NCBI GenBank assembly: GCA_037954325.1
Contig: JBBMNZ010000001.1
Location: 7,412,874-7,476,873, forward strand
Direction: 5' to 3'
Origin: Fistularia commersonii
Lineage: Eukaryota; Chordata; Actinopteri; Syngnathiformes; Fistulariidae
Length of the DNA stretch: 64,000 bases
The notes beneath the pieces are model-generated. The model was not told the DNA's origin. It did no database searches and was given only the letters and a program-made list of their open reading frames with translations. A program made the position numbers and the translations under genes. Shown in pieces: positions 45,931-56,690 of the stretch (positions are counted from its first letter, which is position 1; each line of letters begins with the position of its first letter).

Positions 45931-46879
45931 TTTCTTTTGCTACGTGTGATTGGGTGTTGAATTGTCTTGTCAGTTTTTCTGTTTCCAGTTGGCTGGGGGG
46001 CGGGAGTAAGGCAGGGTGAGGTGCAACCAGGTTTGGGTGTGGGAGAGAGACGAGGGGGAGCAGGAGAGCTGCATGTACGGCTCTGCGGCAGCTGCACCTG
46101 AAGGACTTCCTGGACTAAAAAAGTTCAGGTTCTTCTTGATGTAAAGTGACGATCGGTCAAGCACTTTACCTGCTACAATGACTGGACTGCGGCATGACAA
46201 AGAAAGAAAAAAAAACTGTGACAACGCTAAAAAAAGGACTTTGCCGTTGTGTTAGTTAGCTGGCTAAGCTAATTGGATAGCTAACCGCGGACGACAATCC
46301 ACGACAGCCCAGATAGCGCTCCAGGTGACCAGGAAAAGCCTGGTAGCTCCTCTGGCCATGAGGGAAACGGCGACCAGCCCTTTCCGCCTGCCGCCTCAGC
46401 TGACTCCTCCAGTCTACACTGTCAGGAGCTGAAATAAAGAACGCTGACATTGATTCTTCTCCAAGCGTGAGTACTTCGCTTCATTTTGCTGACTGACTCT
46501 GCTCAAAGAAGGAGAATCCGCCTCTCGTTTTTTTTCCTACCAACCAAGTTAAAGGGCCTGTACTTTTTTTGGCTCCCACGTTCTTCAGTGTCGATCAGGC
46601 CCGCAACTGGGGGGTTATTTTTTCTTTAATTTTTCTATCTGACCACCAGCTGGTGTGTAGGTGTGGGCCCACAATTTAAAGTGTTATACAAAGGTTCATA
46701 ATTTCATTTTTATTTTTTTCTGACACATTCTTATTTCTGTTTAATATATTACAAGTTATTTTTGTAAAGGGCTTCGGCGATTTGTTTTCTATAAGTGGTA
46801 TTTTTTGTGATCTTTGAAGAAGGGGTAAATACATTTTACCACAAAAAGGGGAATAATTATCGACCCAGGGCGCTGACCT
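45931..46879. other. Insert of about 0.95 kb splitting the Tx1-like LINE, possible LTR-type element
   Basis: This block separates two pieces of one LINE, each of which ends at its YADD-equivalent box. It contains a GC-richer part (46260-46440) ending ctgaaataaagaacgctgac, which has a polyadenylation signal as in an LTR. No coding sequence was recognised. The flanks tac-attgataatgta and tat-cctgatgta (minus strand) are similar but not identical, so a decayed target duplication is possible. Confidence 0.4.
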
Positions 46880-47290
46880 CATACAGGGTAGAGAAGCGCT
46901 ACATCAGGATAAGCGCAGAGACTAAAGGAGTGCTTGTGTCCTCTTGACTCTGGCAAAGAAAATCTGTTGAGACAGTTCCTGAGCCAAGAGAGTAAAGGCT
47001 CTATGGCTAAAGTATAGAGATCCCTGGAGATGGAGCAGCCTTGTCTTATTCCCTTTTGAAAAGCAAAAAGCCTACAATGCCCATTTTGATCAAGCCTTGT
47101 GCATTATGATTGGAATATGATGAGTAAGCAAGTGAGATGAGGAAGCGCGACCAGGATATAACCAGGATATAAAATTGTCACCAAACCCAAAACCGTCAGT
47201 GCCAAAAACAAGTACGAGTGGGCAACCCTATCAAAGGCTTTGTCTTGGTTTAGGGTGCTTTATGCCTGCTTTCACATTGTAACGTTTGCA
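46880..47290 (-). mobile_element. Tx1/L1-like LINE fragment, RT palm
   Basis: Minus-strand pieces include NQDKAFDRVAHSYLF (first catalytic Asp region, about 47220-47265), AFQKGIRQGCSISRDLYTLA (about 47020-47075), IEPLLSWLRNCLNR (about 46980-47020) and SLCAYPDVALL (about 46890-46915), where YADD has become YPDV. Frameshifts are present. It lies in line with 45380-45930 and 47640-48160 on the same strand. Confidence 0.72.
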
Positions 47291-47639
47291 CACATCAAAA
47301 ACATTCCTCATTACAAATATGTGTAGCACTTGTAGACTTGGACCTGTAAGCACTAAACATCTACCTAGGCTAGGGAGAGGTACAGTATAGCTGTCTCACA
47401 AAAGTAATAGAGACCGGTAAAAATTAGAAAAATTTACAAATTTATTGACTAAATGAAAAGGAAAAAGAAGGATAAGAAGAACTCTTCAAAGCAATAACAA
47501 AAATATTTCAGTGCTTTGTCCAAAAATAAATTCCAAACCGTATACCTCTGCCAATATTGTGTATTCCACACTGATCCACACTGATCCACACTCAATGTCA
47601 TTTCCCACACTTAACTGTTTGACTCCCCTTTATCTACAG

Positions 47640-48160
47640 TAGCTGTATTATTTGTGCATTTAGCAACATTTGGGAGTTCACCGACTCCTGTTTCCAAGAA
47701 GGACACGGCTTCCAGCAATGTCCCATTCCATGGTGGGAAAGGTGGTTTGCAGTGCATGCTCACCATGCCCTGAGTCCTTATTGATGGGCAAAAGACCTGG
47801 GTTTGCTGGACACATGGTACTGGCAGATGGTTGGCGCAGCAGGGGCACTGGTGGGCGCAGCTGCGCTGGGTGGCCATCGGTAACCGAGTCCCCTTTCCAT
47901 TTTTGTTTCCTGTGGTGGATATGAGTTTTGATTTTCAGGAAAGCTTCCACAGCTTCATTCATTCTGGACAAGTTTTCATGTCCTACCTGCTAACTGACTG
48001 CAAGCAGAATTTCCTCAACTGATACTGTGTTGTCCAGCAGCAATGTCCTCACTCCCTGCTGGAGAGATTGAGGGTTGCCTCGGACGATGCTATGATTCTG
48101 GTTAGCTGGTGCTGTCAGGCAGGTGCCTGGGCGCACCTCCGGGCTCAAACAATTGAATAA
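47640..48160 (-). mobile_element. Tx1-like LINE ORF1 N-terminal remnant
   Basis: The minus strand reads GDLFNCLSPEVRPG, then TVSVEEILLAVSQQVGHENL (about 47985-48040) and SRMNEAVEAFLKIK (about 47925-47970). The last motif resembles the 'SRMNKAVVVFLK' signature of fish Tx1-type ORF1 proteins, which bind the LINE RNA and normally carry a downstream CCHC zinc finger. The zinc finger is not visible here. The similarity is short and recalled from family knowledge, so confidence is moderate. Confidence 0.55.
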
Positions 48161-48206
48161 ATCACCCATTTGGTCACAAATCTTTTTCTTCTTTCTGCTT
48201 TTCCCT

Positions 48207-48623
48207 TCAGGGATCGCCACAGCGAATCAACTTTCTCCATCTAACCCTATTCTCAGTATCCTCCTCTCTCACACCAACTACCTTTATATCCTCTCTCACT
48301 AGGTCCATAAATCTTTTTGGTCTTCCTCGAGACCTCTTGCCTGGCAGCTCCAATTCCAGCATCCATCTACCAATATATTCACTATCCCTTCTCTGTACAT
48401 GACCCAACCATCTCAGTCTGGCTTCTCTGACCTTCTCTCCAAAACATCTAACATGCGCTGTTCCTCTGATAGACTCATTCCTGATCCTCTCCATCCTGGT
48501 CACTCCCAAAGAGAACCTCAACATCTTCATCTCTGCAACCTCTAGTTGTGCCTGCTGTCTTTTGGTCATTGTAACAATTTCTAGGCCATACAGCATCGCT
48601 GGTCTCACCACTGTCTTGTACAC
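48207..48623 (-). pseudogene. RTE protein C-terminal part, 138 codons open
   Basis: Reads MYKTVVRPAMLYGLEIVTMT (thumb region), MLRFSLGVTRMERIRNESI, GTAHVRCFGEKVREARLRWL, GHVQRRDSEYIGRWMLELEL, and ends WRKLIRCGDP followed by the stop. The stop lies only about 20 bases before the 3' GA-rich tail, so the family has almost no 3' UTR, as in other RTE elements. The region follows the RT and probably helps bind the RNA end or target. It is separated from the RT frame by a frameshift at about 48625. Confidence 0.88.
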
Positions 48624-48631
48624 CTTCCCTT

Positions 48632-49192
48632 TTATTCCGGCCGATAGTCTTCCATCACATAGTAACCCTGAAACTTTTCTCCACCCGTTCTAACCCGTCT
48701 CTTCACCTCTTTTCCACACTCTCCGTTGCTCTGGACTGTTGACCCCAAGTACCTGAAATCCTCCAACTTCTTGATCTCCACTTCATTTAGCCTTATCACT
48801 CCACCCAAGTTCTTCTCATTCACACACATATATTCTGTCTTGCTGCAACTAACTTTCATTCCTCTCCTTTCCAGAGCATACCTCCACTTCTCTAGATTTT
48901 CCTCTACCTGTTTTCTGTTCTGACTACAGATCACAATGTCATCCGCAAACATCATGGTCCAAGGGGATTCCTGTCTAACCTCATCTGTCAGCCTGTCCAT
49001 CACCACTGCTAACAAGAAGGGGCTCAGAGCTGATCCCTGATGGAGTCCCACCTCCACCTTGAACTTCTCTGTTACCCCTACAGCACACCGTACCAGTGTC
49101 TCACAGCTAGCATACATGTCCTGCACCAGTTTAACATACTTCTCTGTCACTCCAGACTTCCTCATACAATACCAGAGCTCATCTCTTGGCAC
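48632..49192 (-). pseudogene. RTE reverse-transcriptase part, 186 codons open, FADD intact
   Basis: Begins at MPRDELWYCMRKSGVTEKYV, just after the first catalytic Asp region, and contains VEVGLHQGSALSPFLLAVVM (about 49000-49060) and the catalytic FADD in MMFADDIVICS (about 48930-48960). It continues with RRGMKVSCSKTEYMCVNEKN and FRYLGSTVQSNGECGKEVKR (about 48700-48770). Among the copies read here, this one and copy I keep the FADD box. The first catalytic Asp segment (FVDLEKAYD) lies upstream across a frame change, so the protein is not intact. Confidence 0.88.
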
Positions 49193-50000
49193 CCTGTCAT
49201 ATGCTTTTTCTAGGTCTACAAAAACACAATGCAGCTCCCTCTGGCCTTCTCTGTACTTTTCTATAGCATTCTCAACTCAAATACTGCATCTGTAGTACTC
49301 TTTCAAGGCATGAAGTCATACTGCTGTTCACAAATGCTGACTTCTGCTCTCAGCCTAGTTTTCACTATGCTTTCCATAACTTCATTGTATAGCTCATCAA
49401 CTTTATCCCTCTATAGTTGCCGCAATTCTGCACATCCCCTTTATTCCAAAAAATAGGCACCATCACACTTTGTCTCCATTCTTCAGGTATCTTCTCACTC
49501 TCTAAGATCCTGTTGAATAATCTAGTCAGAAAATCTACCGCTGCCTCTCCTGGACACTTCCACACCTCCACGGGTATATCATCAGGACCAGCTACCTTTC
49601 CACTCTTCATCCTCTTCTCACTTCACTTCTACTAATCTCTGCTACTTTATGGTCTACAATAGTCATTATCTACCCATGCCTGTCTTTCATTTTCCCCATT
49701 CATCAGCTCTTCAAAGTACTCTTACCATCAGTCTTCTAGCATCTGTCAATACATTTCCATTTCTATCCTTAATCACCCGGACCTGTTGTGCATCCTTTCC
49801 ATCATTATGTCTCTGTTTCGCCAACCTGTATAGATCATTCTAACCCTCCTTACTAACCAACCGAGCATACAAGTCATCATAAGCCCTTTGTTTTGCCTTT
49901 GCTACCTCTATCTTTACCTTATGTTGTATCTCCCTGTACTCCTGTCTGTTCTCTTCAGTCCTCTCCACTTCTTCTTTGGCAACCGCTTTCCCTGTATATA

Positions 50001-50280
50001 AGAGAGAATGAGAACAACTTTATTTATCCCGAAGGAAATTGTTGTGCCAGAGTTTCAAGCAGAAACATAACAGTAATAGATAATAGTAGGAAGGAGGAAG
50101 AATAAGAAATACAATGAAATATAAATTGTCTTAACTGTTTTTAAGTCTTAACTACAAAGTTTTGAAGATTCCCTGCGGCTGAGGGAAGAGGAATTAAAAA
50201 GTCTGATAGCCTCAGGTAGGAAAGACCTCCTGTGGCGTTCAGTGGAGCTGCTTGGTGGTATCAGTCTACGACTGAAGTGC
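50001..50280 (-). mobile_element. Nested CR1/L2/Rex1-type LINE 3' end inside RTE copy F
   Basis: The RTE reading (ccgctttccctgtatata / atatactcctgcacttcctc on the plus strand) is broken by 280 bp. The insert has the complement of a LINE 3' tail (ctttatttatcccgaaggaa at about 50020) and a coding-end-like block (agtctgatagcctcaggtag) resembling the end of the LINE at 33815-34290. A 5-bp atata repeat lies on both sides (49996-50000 and 50281-50285). It is younger than copy F. Confidence 0.8.
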
Positions 50281-51461
50281 ATATACTCCTGCACTTCCTC
50301 ACTCCACTACCAATTCTCCTTATCTACTTTCCTTCCAGATGACACACCAAGTACTCTTCTACCTGTCTCCCTGATAACACTAGCTGTTGTTGTCCAATCA
50401 TCTGAGAGCTCACCCTGACCACCCAGACCCTTTCTCAACTCCTCCCAGAAAACCATGCAGCACTCCTCCCTTTTCAGCTTCCACCACTTCGTCCTCTACT
50501 CTGCCTTTGTCCTCTTCATCTTCCTTTTCACCAGAGTCATCCACCATCCTATGCTGTCTGGCTACACTCTCACCTACAACTACTTTGCAGTCACTGATCT
50601 CTTTCAGGTTACCTTGTCTATACAAGATGTAGTCTACCTGCGTGCTCCTACCTCCGCTCCTATAAGTTACCCTATGTTCCTATTATTTCTGGAAGAAGAT
50701 GTTCAATACAGCCATTTCCATCCTTTTGGCAAAATCTACCATCTGTCCCTCTGCGTTCCTATCCTGTATACCAAATCTGCCTATCACTTCTTCATCCCCT
50801 CTTATGCTTTCACCTACATGTCCATTGAAGTCTGCACCAATTACCACTCTCTTCCAGTTTCAGACTCATAAGTCTATCTGACATTCTTTTCACCTCTCAG
50901 ACATTCCTAACAAACTCCTCCTTTAAGGTAACTCCTACTCCATTTCTCTCCTTGTCAGTGCCATAATAGTACAACTTCTAGCCTTACTACCTTTCCACCT
51001 GGTCTCCTGGACACACAGTATATCCACCTTCCTTCTCTGCATCATGTCAACCAACTCTCTACATTTCTTGTCATAGTCCCGATATTCAAAGTCCCTATTC
51101 TCAGTCCCAGGCTCTTTCCTTTGCTCCTCTCTCTCTGCTTCTGAACACGCACTCCTCTTCTTGTTCTTGTTCTTCGACCCACAGTAGCCCAATTTCCACT
51201 GGTACCCCGTGGGTCATCAGTACCAATGGTGGTCGTTGTTAACCCGGTCCGAGACCGATCCGGTATGATATGTTTATGGTTGACTCGCATGTTTGGTTTT
51301 TGCAAGTTTTTCACCGGATGCACTTCCAGGTGCAACCCTTTGCATTTTTCCGGGCTTGGGATCGGCACAGGGAGACACTGCTCCATGCCCCCCCAAGGCA
51401 GGCTTGGGGAGACACGGGCCAGTACTGCCTTGAGGCTGCATTACCCATTTGGTCACTAATC

Positions 51462-52301
51462 AGAACAAAAAAAATTCAGACAAAAAAACAACAAAAAAAT
51501 GAGATACATACAGTATATGAAAAATGGGAGTGAAGAAGTGGCACAAATAGCCCAAAAGACACTTTCAATTTCCTCATCCCTCTAGCATACCCACACCAGA
51601 AGAAAGTGAGGACAATCACAATCACAATGAAAAAGTTGGACAATCAAGTCAATGAGAGATAAAATGGCACAATAAAATTAAAAATTCACATACATATACT
51701 GTTATATGCTATTTTACATGTTCACTTTTACATGAAAAAAATCACAAAGAATAGACTAAAACTGCTCTGTACTGAAATCTATATTATCGGATTTCAATGA
51801 TTTCTGACACGATAGGATGTTTGTGTTTCATTCAGGATGGAGATGAAGATGGAATCAGTCAATAATTATACTCAGCGGTGTTTCAATGATTGTTTCCTCC
51901 GGGTAGGTAAATGTTATTTATGCGACTGCTGTGTGGATATTTATCAGAGAATTGAGAAACAGGAAATGTTTTAACGCTCCAGGGCACCGACGTACTACAC
52001 TTTGATATTGAAGGTGCTGAGTATCAGAAATATCAAAGATGTCACAGGGAAAAGGGAGCAGGAGAGTCTGTGAGCATGGGGGGGACTGGAAGGTTACTTT
52101 TTTCTTCCATGGAGTTTCAGTCCAGATGAGTTTCAGACAAATGTAGTCTCACACCTTCATGGTTTTTCCTGCAGAAATGTTGTGAGGCATCTTTTTTTCC
52201 AACAGCTGCCTAGCAATGATCTGATGTGGCTATTTTCACACAATGGATGCAGAACATGCCATTTAAGTGAGCTGCTGGTTCAGTTCGAACTTTGTTTTCT
52301 G

Positions 52302-52333
<32 letters not shown>

Positions 52334-53421
52334 AGAGGATCTAAATATTTTTATTTATTTTTAAATGCAGTAGACAAAAATAAAGTAGCAGACTAAAATC
52401 TAAAATACATAAGGAAGGACCTCAAAGAAAGCTTTTACTCCTGTCTCTTTTTTTGACTTACATACACACACACAGTCAGTCAGATAGGCAAACACAAACA
52501 CGCTGATGGGAAGAAATATTCTGAGGGAAATGCAGAAATTAGAAACATGTGACCTTACCATTTTGGTGAGCCTGCAAAAGGTGTTGTAAAACCAACCAAT
52601 AAGTACCAAAAAAATCATCTAGATCTACTCCAATGTGTGGGTTCTCAGTCGGTTTTCCTGGGTTCCTACAACGGTCCAAAAACTCCCAAACTAAATTGTG
52701 TTTGTCAAAAAAAAGAAGTGAGTGGTTTGATGGTTCTGTTTGTGGCCCTATGATTGATGGGTGATCAGTTTATGTTTACATCCCGCACATTGCTTATTCA
52801 CATTCATGGATATTTGCTCAGGACCCTGTTGGAAAGTTAAGCTTCAAATTAGCAATGACATAATTCCCATTCCCCACAACCTCCCGCTCAATGAACAAGG
52901 GGCCAGAATGGGAAAGAAAAACGGCGGCACCCGAGCCCGACTCAGATGGGAGACAGGTCTCCCCTTGGTCAGACTAGCAAATGGGCGTGTGGGACGATGG
53001 ACGGACTCCAGGCCAATGTGAGCCACATGCATGAGTACCGTACTGACTTCATCCTTGCATTCACATAAACATGATAAAACAGTGAAGACAATAATAATAA
53101 TTCACTATACTTACAGTAGACAGTTTTGGTCATCCCATGAGGCTAGGCCGGAGCGGGGGGTTGTGCCAATATGTTTACCCCCAGTGTAGGAGCCAAAATG
53201 TATGTTTTGTTATTGGCTGTGATTTTTTCATTTATTTATTTCTTGTCCACTGGATGGCACATGTTAATTAGCCATTTATCAGTTTTGTAGGTAGGAACTG
53301 TATGTTGTTGGTCAAGTGTACTTGGAAGGGCAAAGGGTGCGTCAGCCTAGCCACCACTGATTGTCAGTGACACCTTAGTAGTTTCATGTTTGAACAGAAC
53401 TCTTATAATATTAGTCAAACC
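51462..53421. other. Non-coding DNA with a C21/A10 homopolymer tract
   Basis: No gene or transposon was recognised. 52302-52322 is a run of 21 C followed by 10 A (to 52332). Open frames across it are low complexity. Confidence 0.5.
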
Positions 53422-54683
53422 CAGTGGCGGGCCGTGCATTTTACACCTAGGCCTTCAGTAGTGCTCCGAATCAATCCACCCCCCAATAATTAGTTTATGG
53501 CCATTAAAAAACATCTTATTATGCAGACATACAGTATAAAGAGAGGTGCATCACAGATAGATAACCCGTGTAGTGTTAAAATTCACTCCCGGGAGCGCAT
53601 CACGTGATGACAAAGGGATGCCCAACTGTGTACTCTTCCACTGACACCCCCACGCGTAATCGATTGCGGCCCGGCACCCCAAGTGCCCAAATTCCAAGAG
53701 TGTGTAAAACAAGTCCTTATTAGGAAATAAACTCGACCGTTGAAGCGATGGTATAAAATGACCGCGCATCCTTGGCTCGGGGCCAGACCCTCCTCACATG
53801 CACATCCGCTGGATGTGTCTCAGCGGATGTCCAGAGAGGGTGAACGATACTCTCGGGGTGACATTCATTCTAGCCCAGGATATCTCGTAAGTGTATTTCC
53901 TGACTTTGAATAAAACATTCTTGCTTGATCAGTTCCTGAACACACCGGGACAACAAAAGCCCCGTGGTGGGAGCCACAAAAACGGACGGTAGCCACAATA
54001 AATGTCTTTCTAGCAAACAGCTGTGACACATAAAAAAAACCAATAATAACCTAATAAATTTGCACTATTATTTAGGGAAATAGCATCATTTTACTCACCA
54101 AATTCTGAACATTTGAAGACAAATCCATCCTCCTTTCTTTCCTCAAATACAGTTCAATAATTCTGTCGTAGGGATTATCCGTGCACTTCAGCTCCAAGCA
54201 CTCCCACCAATAAAATTTGCAGTGTACCTCGGAGCCTGTGAGCCAGGAGTACCGGTCGTAGTTCGTGGCTTGAAAATGTCAGACAAATCCCTTTTCTGGT
54301 TGTGACAGGTTCGCTAGCTTAGGAGTTGCCCGACCTTCTTTACTATGTCCAGCTTTTCTTCAAAAAGAAGATCGCTTTAACAAAATAATGACTAAATCCA
54401 TTTTTTTTCTCCTCCTGGGTTGTGGGCTGAAAAAATTGATATTAAACATATACAACTATATTTCTGTTCATAGCTCACTAGTACACTTTTCCTCGCTAAT
54501 ACACTTGTCCACTCTTTGACTATGCAATCAGAGGGTGTGAATACGCTGACGTTGCTGAAGCCCGCGAGAAGGCTTTGATGTCGCCAACTCAAAATCTGAT
54601 TGGTTTAAGCATCAGCATCATCAACACTTAATTTTTGCGTAAAGGGCTTGCAGAACCAATTGTTCAGCCCCCATCCCCCAGGC
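53422..54683 (-). mobile_element. hAT transposon, second copy in inverted orientation, one end lost
   Basis: Starts cagtggcgggccgtgcattt, the same terminal repeat as the element at 496-2081, and runs as its reverse complement through the 'gggcttgcagaacc' block. Homology stops at about 54683 inside 'ccccatcccccaggc', so about 250 bp and the other terminal repeat are missing. It keeps the zinc-finger exon (54345-54099). The left flank is gtcaaacc, but no partner duplication can be checked because the other end is absent. Confidence 0.85.
54099..54345 (-). pseudogene. hAT transposase zinc-finger exon, second copy
   Basis: After a one-base deletion relative to the copy at 1102, the minus strand reads FQATNYDRYSWLTGSEVHCK, then FYWWECLELKC, NPYDRIIELYLRKERRMDL and SSNVQN before a GTGAGT splice donor (54098-54093). 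A single TGA interrupts the frame just before HFQATNY. Between the paired-Cys region and the donor this copy is better preserved than the one at 1102-1296. No downstream transposase exon is present, so it cannot act alone. Confidence 0.68.
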
Positions 54684-54875
54684 CCCCGACAATAGAGTAC
54701 CCGGGTACACACACAACATATGTAGTAAATGCCAGTCAATTTGTTTACAATGGACATGCGTGATAATCAAACAGGCGAGTAGAAAAGTAAAATTGGACAA
54801 TGCAAACACTATAAGGAAATCAATGGATGGCTTAATAGATGATATTCCTCAGTTACAAAATGCTCACACACATGA
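54684..54875. other. Short junction between hAT and BEL/Pao elements
   Basis: Includes agagtacccgggtacacaca and AT-rich sequence. Nothing recognisable; it may include the missing hAT end region, replaced by other DNA. Confidence 0.4.
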
Positions 54876-56690
54876 TTGATGATTCCAAATACTTATGTTA
54901 TTTGTGAAACTAAGGTTTTTCTGAAATTGGGTTCTGAAAATGTTCACACTGAGTTGCCAACTGCTTTGAATGCTGATGCTGATGCAAGTGTTCCTGTGAA
55001 TGTAAATGTTTATTGTGGGTCTGGTATTAATCCAAATGTCAGTGTTTCTAATGTGGGTAGCAAATGGTCACACAAAACTGGTAGTAGTGGTAGGTCAAGC
55101 ACAAGCTCAACCAAGGTGCGGGCTAAGGCAGAGGGAGGGGTGCTGGTTGTTCGCCCAGCTGCTTTAAAGGAGAAGCATGCGATTGAAGAGCAGGAGCAGG
55201 AGCTCAGGAGGAGAAGGAAGCAACTTGACCCGGACGCAGAGTTGGCTGCGTCAGAGGCCAAATTTGCTGTGCTGTAGGCCTCAGACAAAAGGAGTCACTC
55301 AGCAGTGTGTTCAGATGGCATTATCTCGTATCTGCATAGGGAAAAAGGGAAAGTGGCAAACCTTAATCACACTGCAATGGAATTTCAACCTGGTCAATCA
55401 CAACAAATGTGTCCACCAAAGGCCCACTACCACCTACCAACATACTGTCATCAGACGTGTGCAGAAAACAAACTGAGCAACGGTGCAATGATGATCTAAA
55501 CCAGCAACACAATGTCCCTCAGTCACAACATGGAACATTACATGGAGCACATCAACAGCATATAACGGCTGCACAACTACTTCCTACCAATAGTGCATCC
55601 AACACAACACACACCTGATCTATTGGAAGAAATGCAAAGGCAGAATGACATCACAGCTGCTCTGGTTCATGAACAGCGCATCTCATCTCTACCATCAAGA
55701 GAGATACCAGTGTTCGATGGGGATCCCCTCCAGTTTCCGCCATTCATGAAGGCCTTTGAACAGGTTGTGGGAGTAAGGCTGAAAAAGGAGACTGCCTCTA
55801 TTGTTTAGAGCAGTTCACCAAAGGTCAGCCCCAGGAGTTGGTGCGCAGCTGCCAGCATATGGTTTCCAAGCATGGCTATGTAGTAGCAAAGGTCCTCCTC
55901 ACTGAACATTTTGGCAATCCATACAAGTTGGCAACTGCACACATGAAGAAAGCACTGGCCTGGCAAGGGTAGGATGTGAAGTCACTGTAGGCCTACTCCT
56001 TGTTCTTGCGTGGCTGCTGTAATGTTACGCAGGAATTGAGATATGTGCAGGAGCTGGACATACCTGTAAACATGAAGACTATTCTGTCAAAGTTGCCATT
56101 TAAATTGAGAGAGCAGTGGTGCATTACAGCCTATGACATCATGGATAGAACTCATGACAGAGCCCACGTCTCTGACCTTGTGCAGTTCATTAAACGGCGT
56201 GTCAAAATTCTCTCTGACCCCTAGTTCGGCAAATAATTAGGATCCACCCTCTGCCTCATCTATGACAAGGCCTCCATCAAAGGTCAAGCCACAGCCCAGG
56301 GGCAATGTAAAGGGAATCACTGTTGCTGCTGTAACATCAAAGGATGTGTCTGAGGATAGCAAGATATAGATGAAGTGAAATACCTGTGCTTTGATCGTTA
56401 ACATCTGGTGGAGGAATGCAGGTAGTTTTGGAGGCAAGAGAAACAAAGAGAAAATATTGCTCTTGAGGCAAAAGGGAGTTTGTTTCGCATGTTTACGCAC
56501 CGGACATATGAGCAAGGACTGTGAGCAGCGTTTGACATGTAAAACCTGTGGAAAGACTCATCCAACTGCGCTTCATATTAAAGAGCAACAGACCCCAGGA
56601 CAGTCAAAGGATTCTGCTAACACCAGCGCTCCTCCAGTGTGCAGTATCCTTGCCAAGCTGTGCCAACTACGCACTGGGGAAAAATACTGA
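54876..56690 (+). pseudogene. BEL/Pao gag-like region with zinc knuckles, broken
   Basis: A first frame (54876-55277) has a Ser/Thr-rich part (SSTSSTKVRAKAEG) and a charged coiled-coil-like end (EEQEQELRRRRKQLD), as in the start of fish BEL gag. The DUF1759-like capsid region follows with VFDGDPLQFPPFMKAFEQVV (about 55710-55770), a frameshift at about 55795, then EQFTKGQPQELVR and RGCCNVTQELRYVQELDIPV (about 56005-56065), with in-frame stops between. The nucleocapsid part has CFACLRTGHMSKDC and CKTCGKTHPTALH (about 56475-56575), two Cys/His zinc knuckles that are intact. The product would coat and pack the element RNA. Confidence 0.82.

Larger units (their letters stand above)
48183..51442 (-). 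mobile_element. RTE-clade LINE copy F, near full length, with TSD
   Basis: The most complete RTE copy. It is flanked by acccatttggtcac[a/t]aatc (48164-48182 and 51443-51461), a 19-bp target duplication with one mismatch. From the right (5') end: leader with gtctccccaagcctgccttg complement, endonuclease start MTRNVESWLT and MMQRRKVDILCVQETRWKGS (about 51000-51060), endonuclease core and linker (50400-50900), RT start KRMKSGKVAGPDDIPVEVWK-type (about 49560-49610), RT (48632-49192), and C-terminal part (48207-48623). A nested LINE end (50001-50280) interrupts it. Without that insert it is about 2.98 kb. Frameshifts exist throughout. Confidence 0.93.

Noticed and set aside
47670..47924. 84-codon plus-strand frame
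   Set aside because: It is the antisense of the Tx1-like ORF1 remnant on the minus strand.
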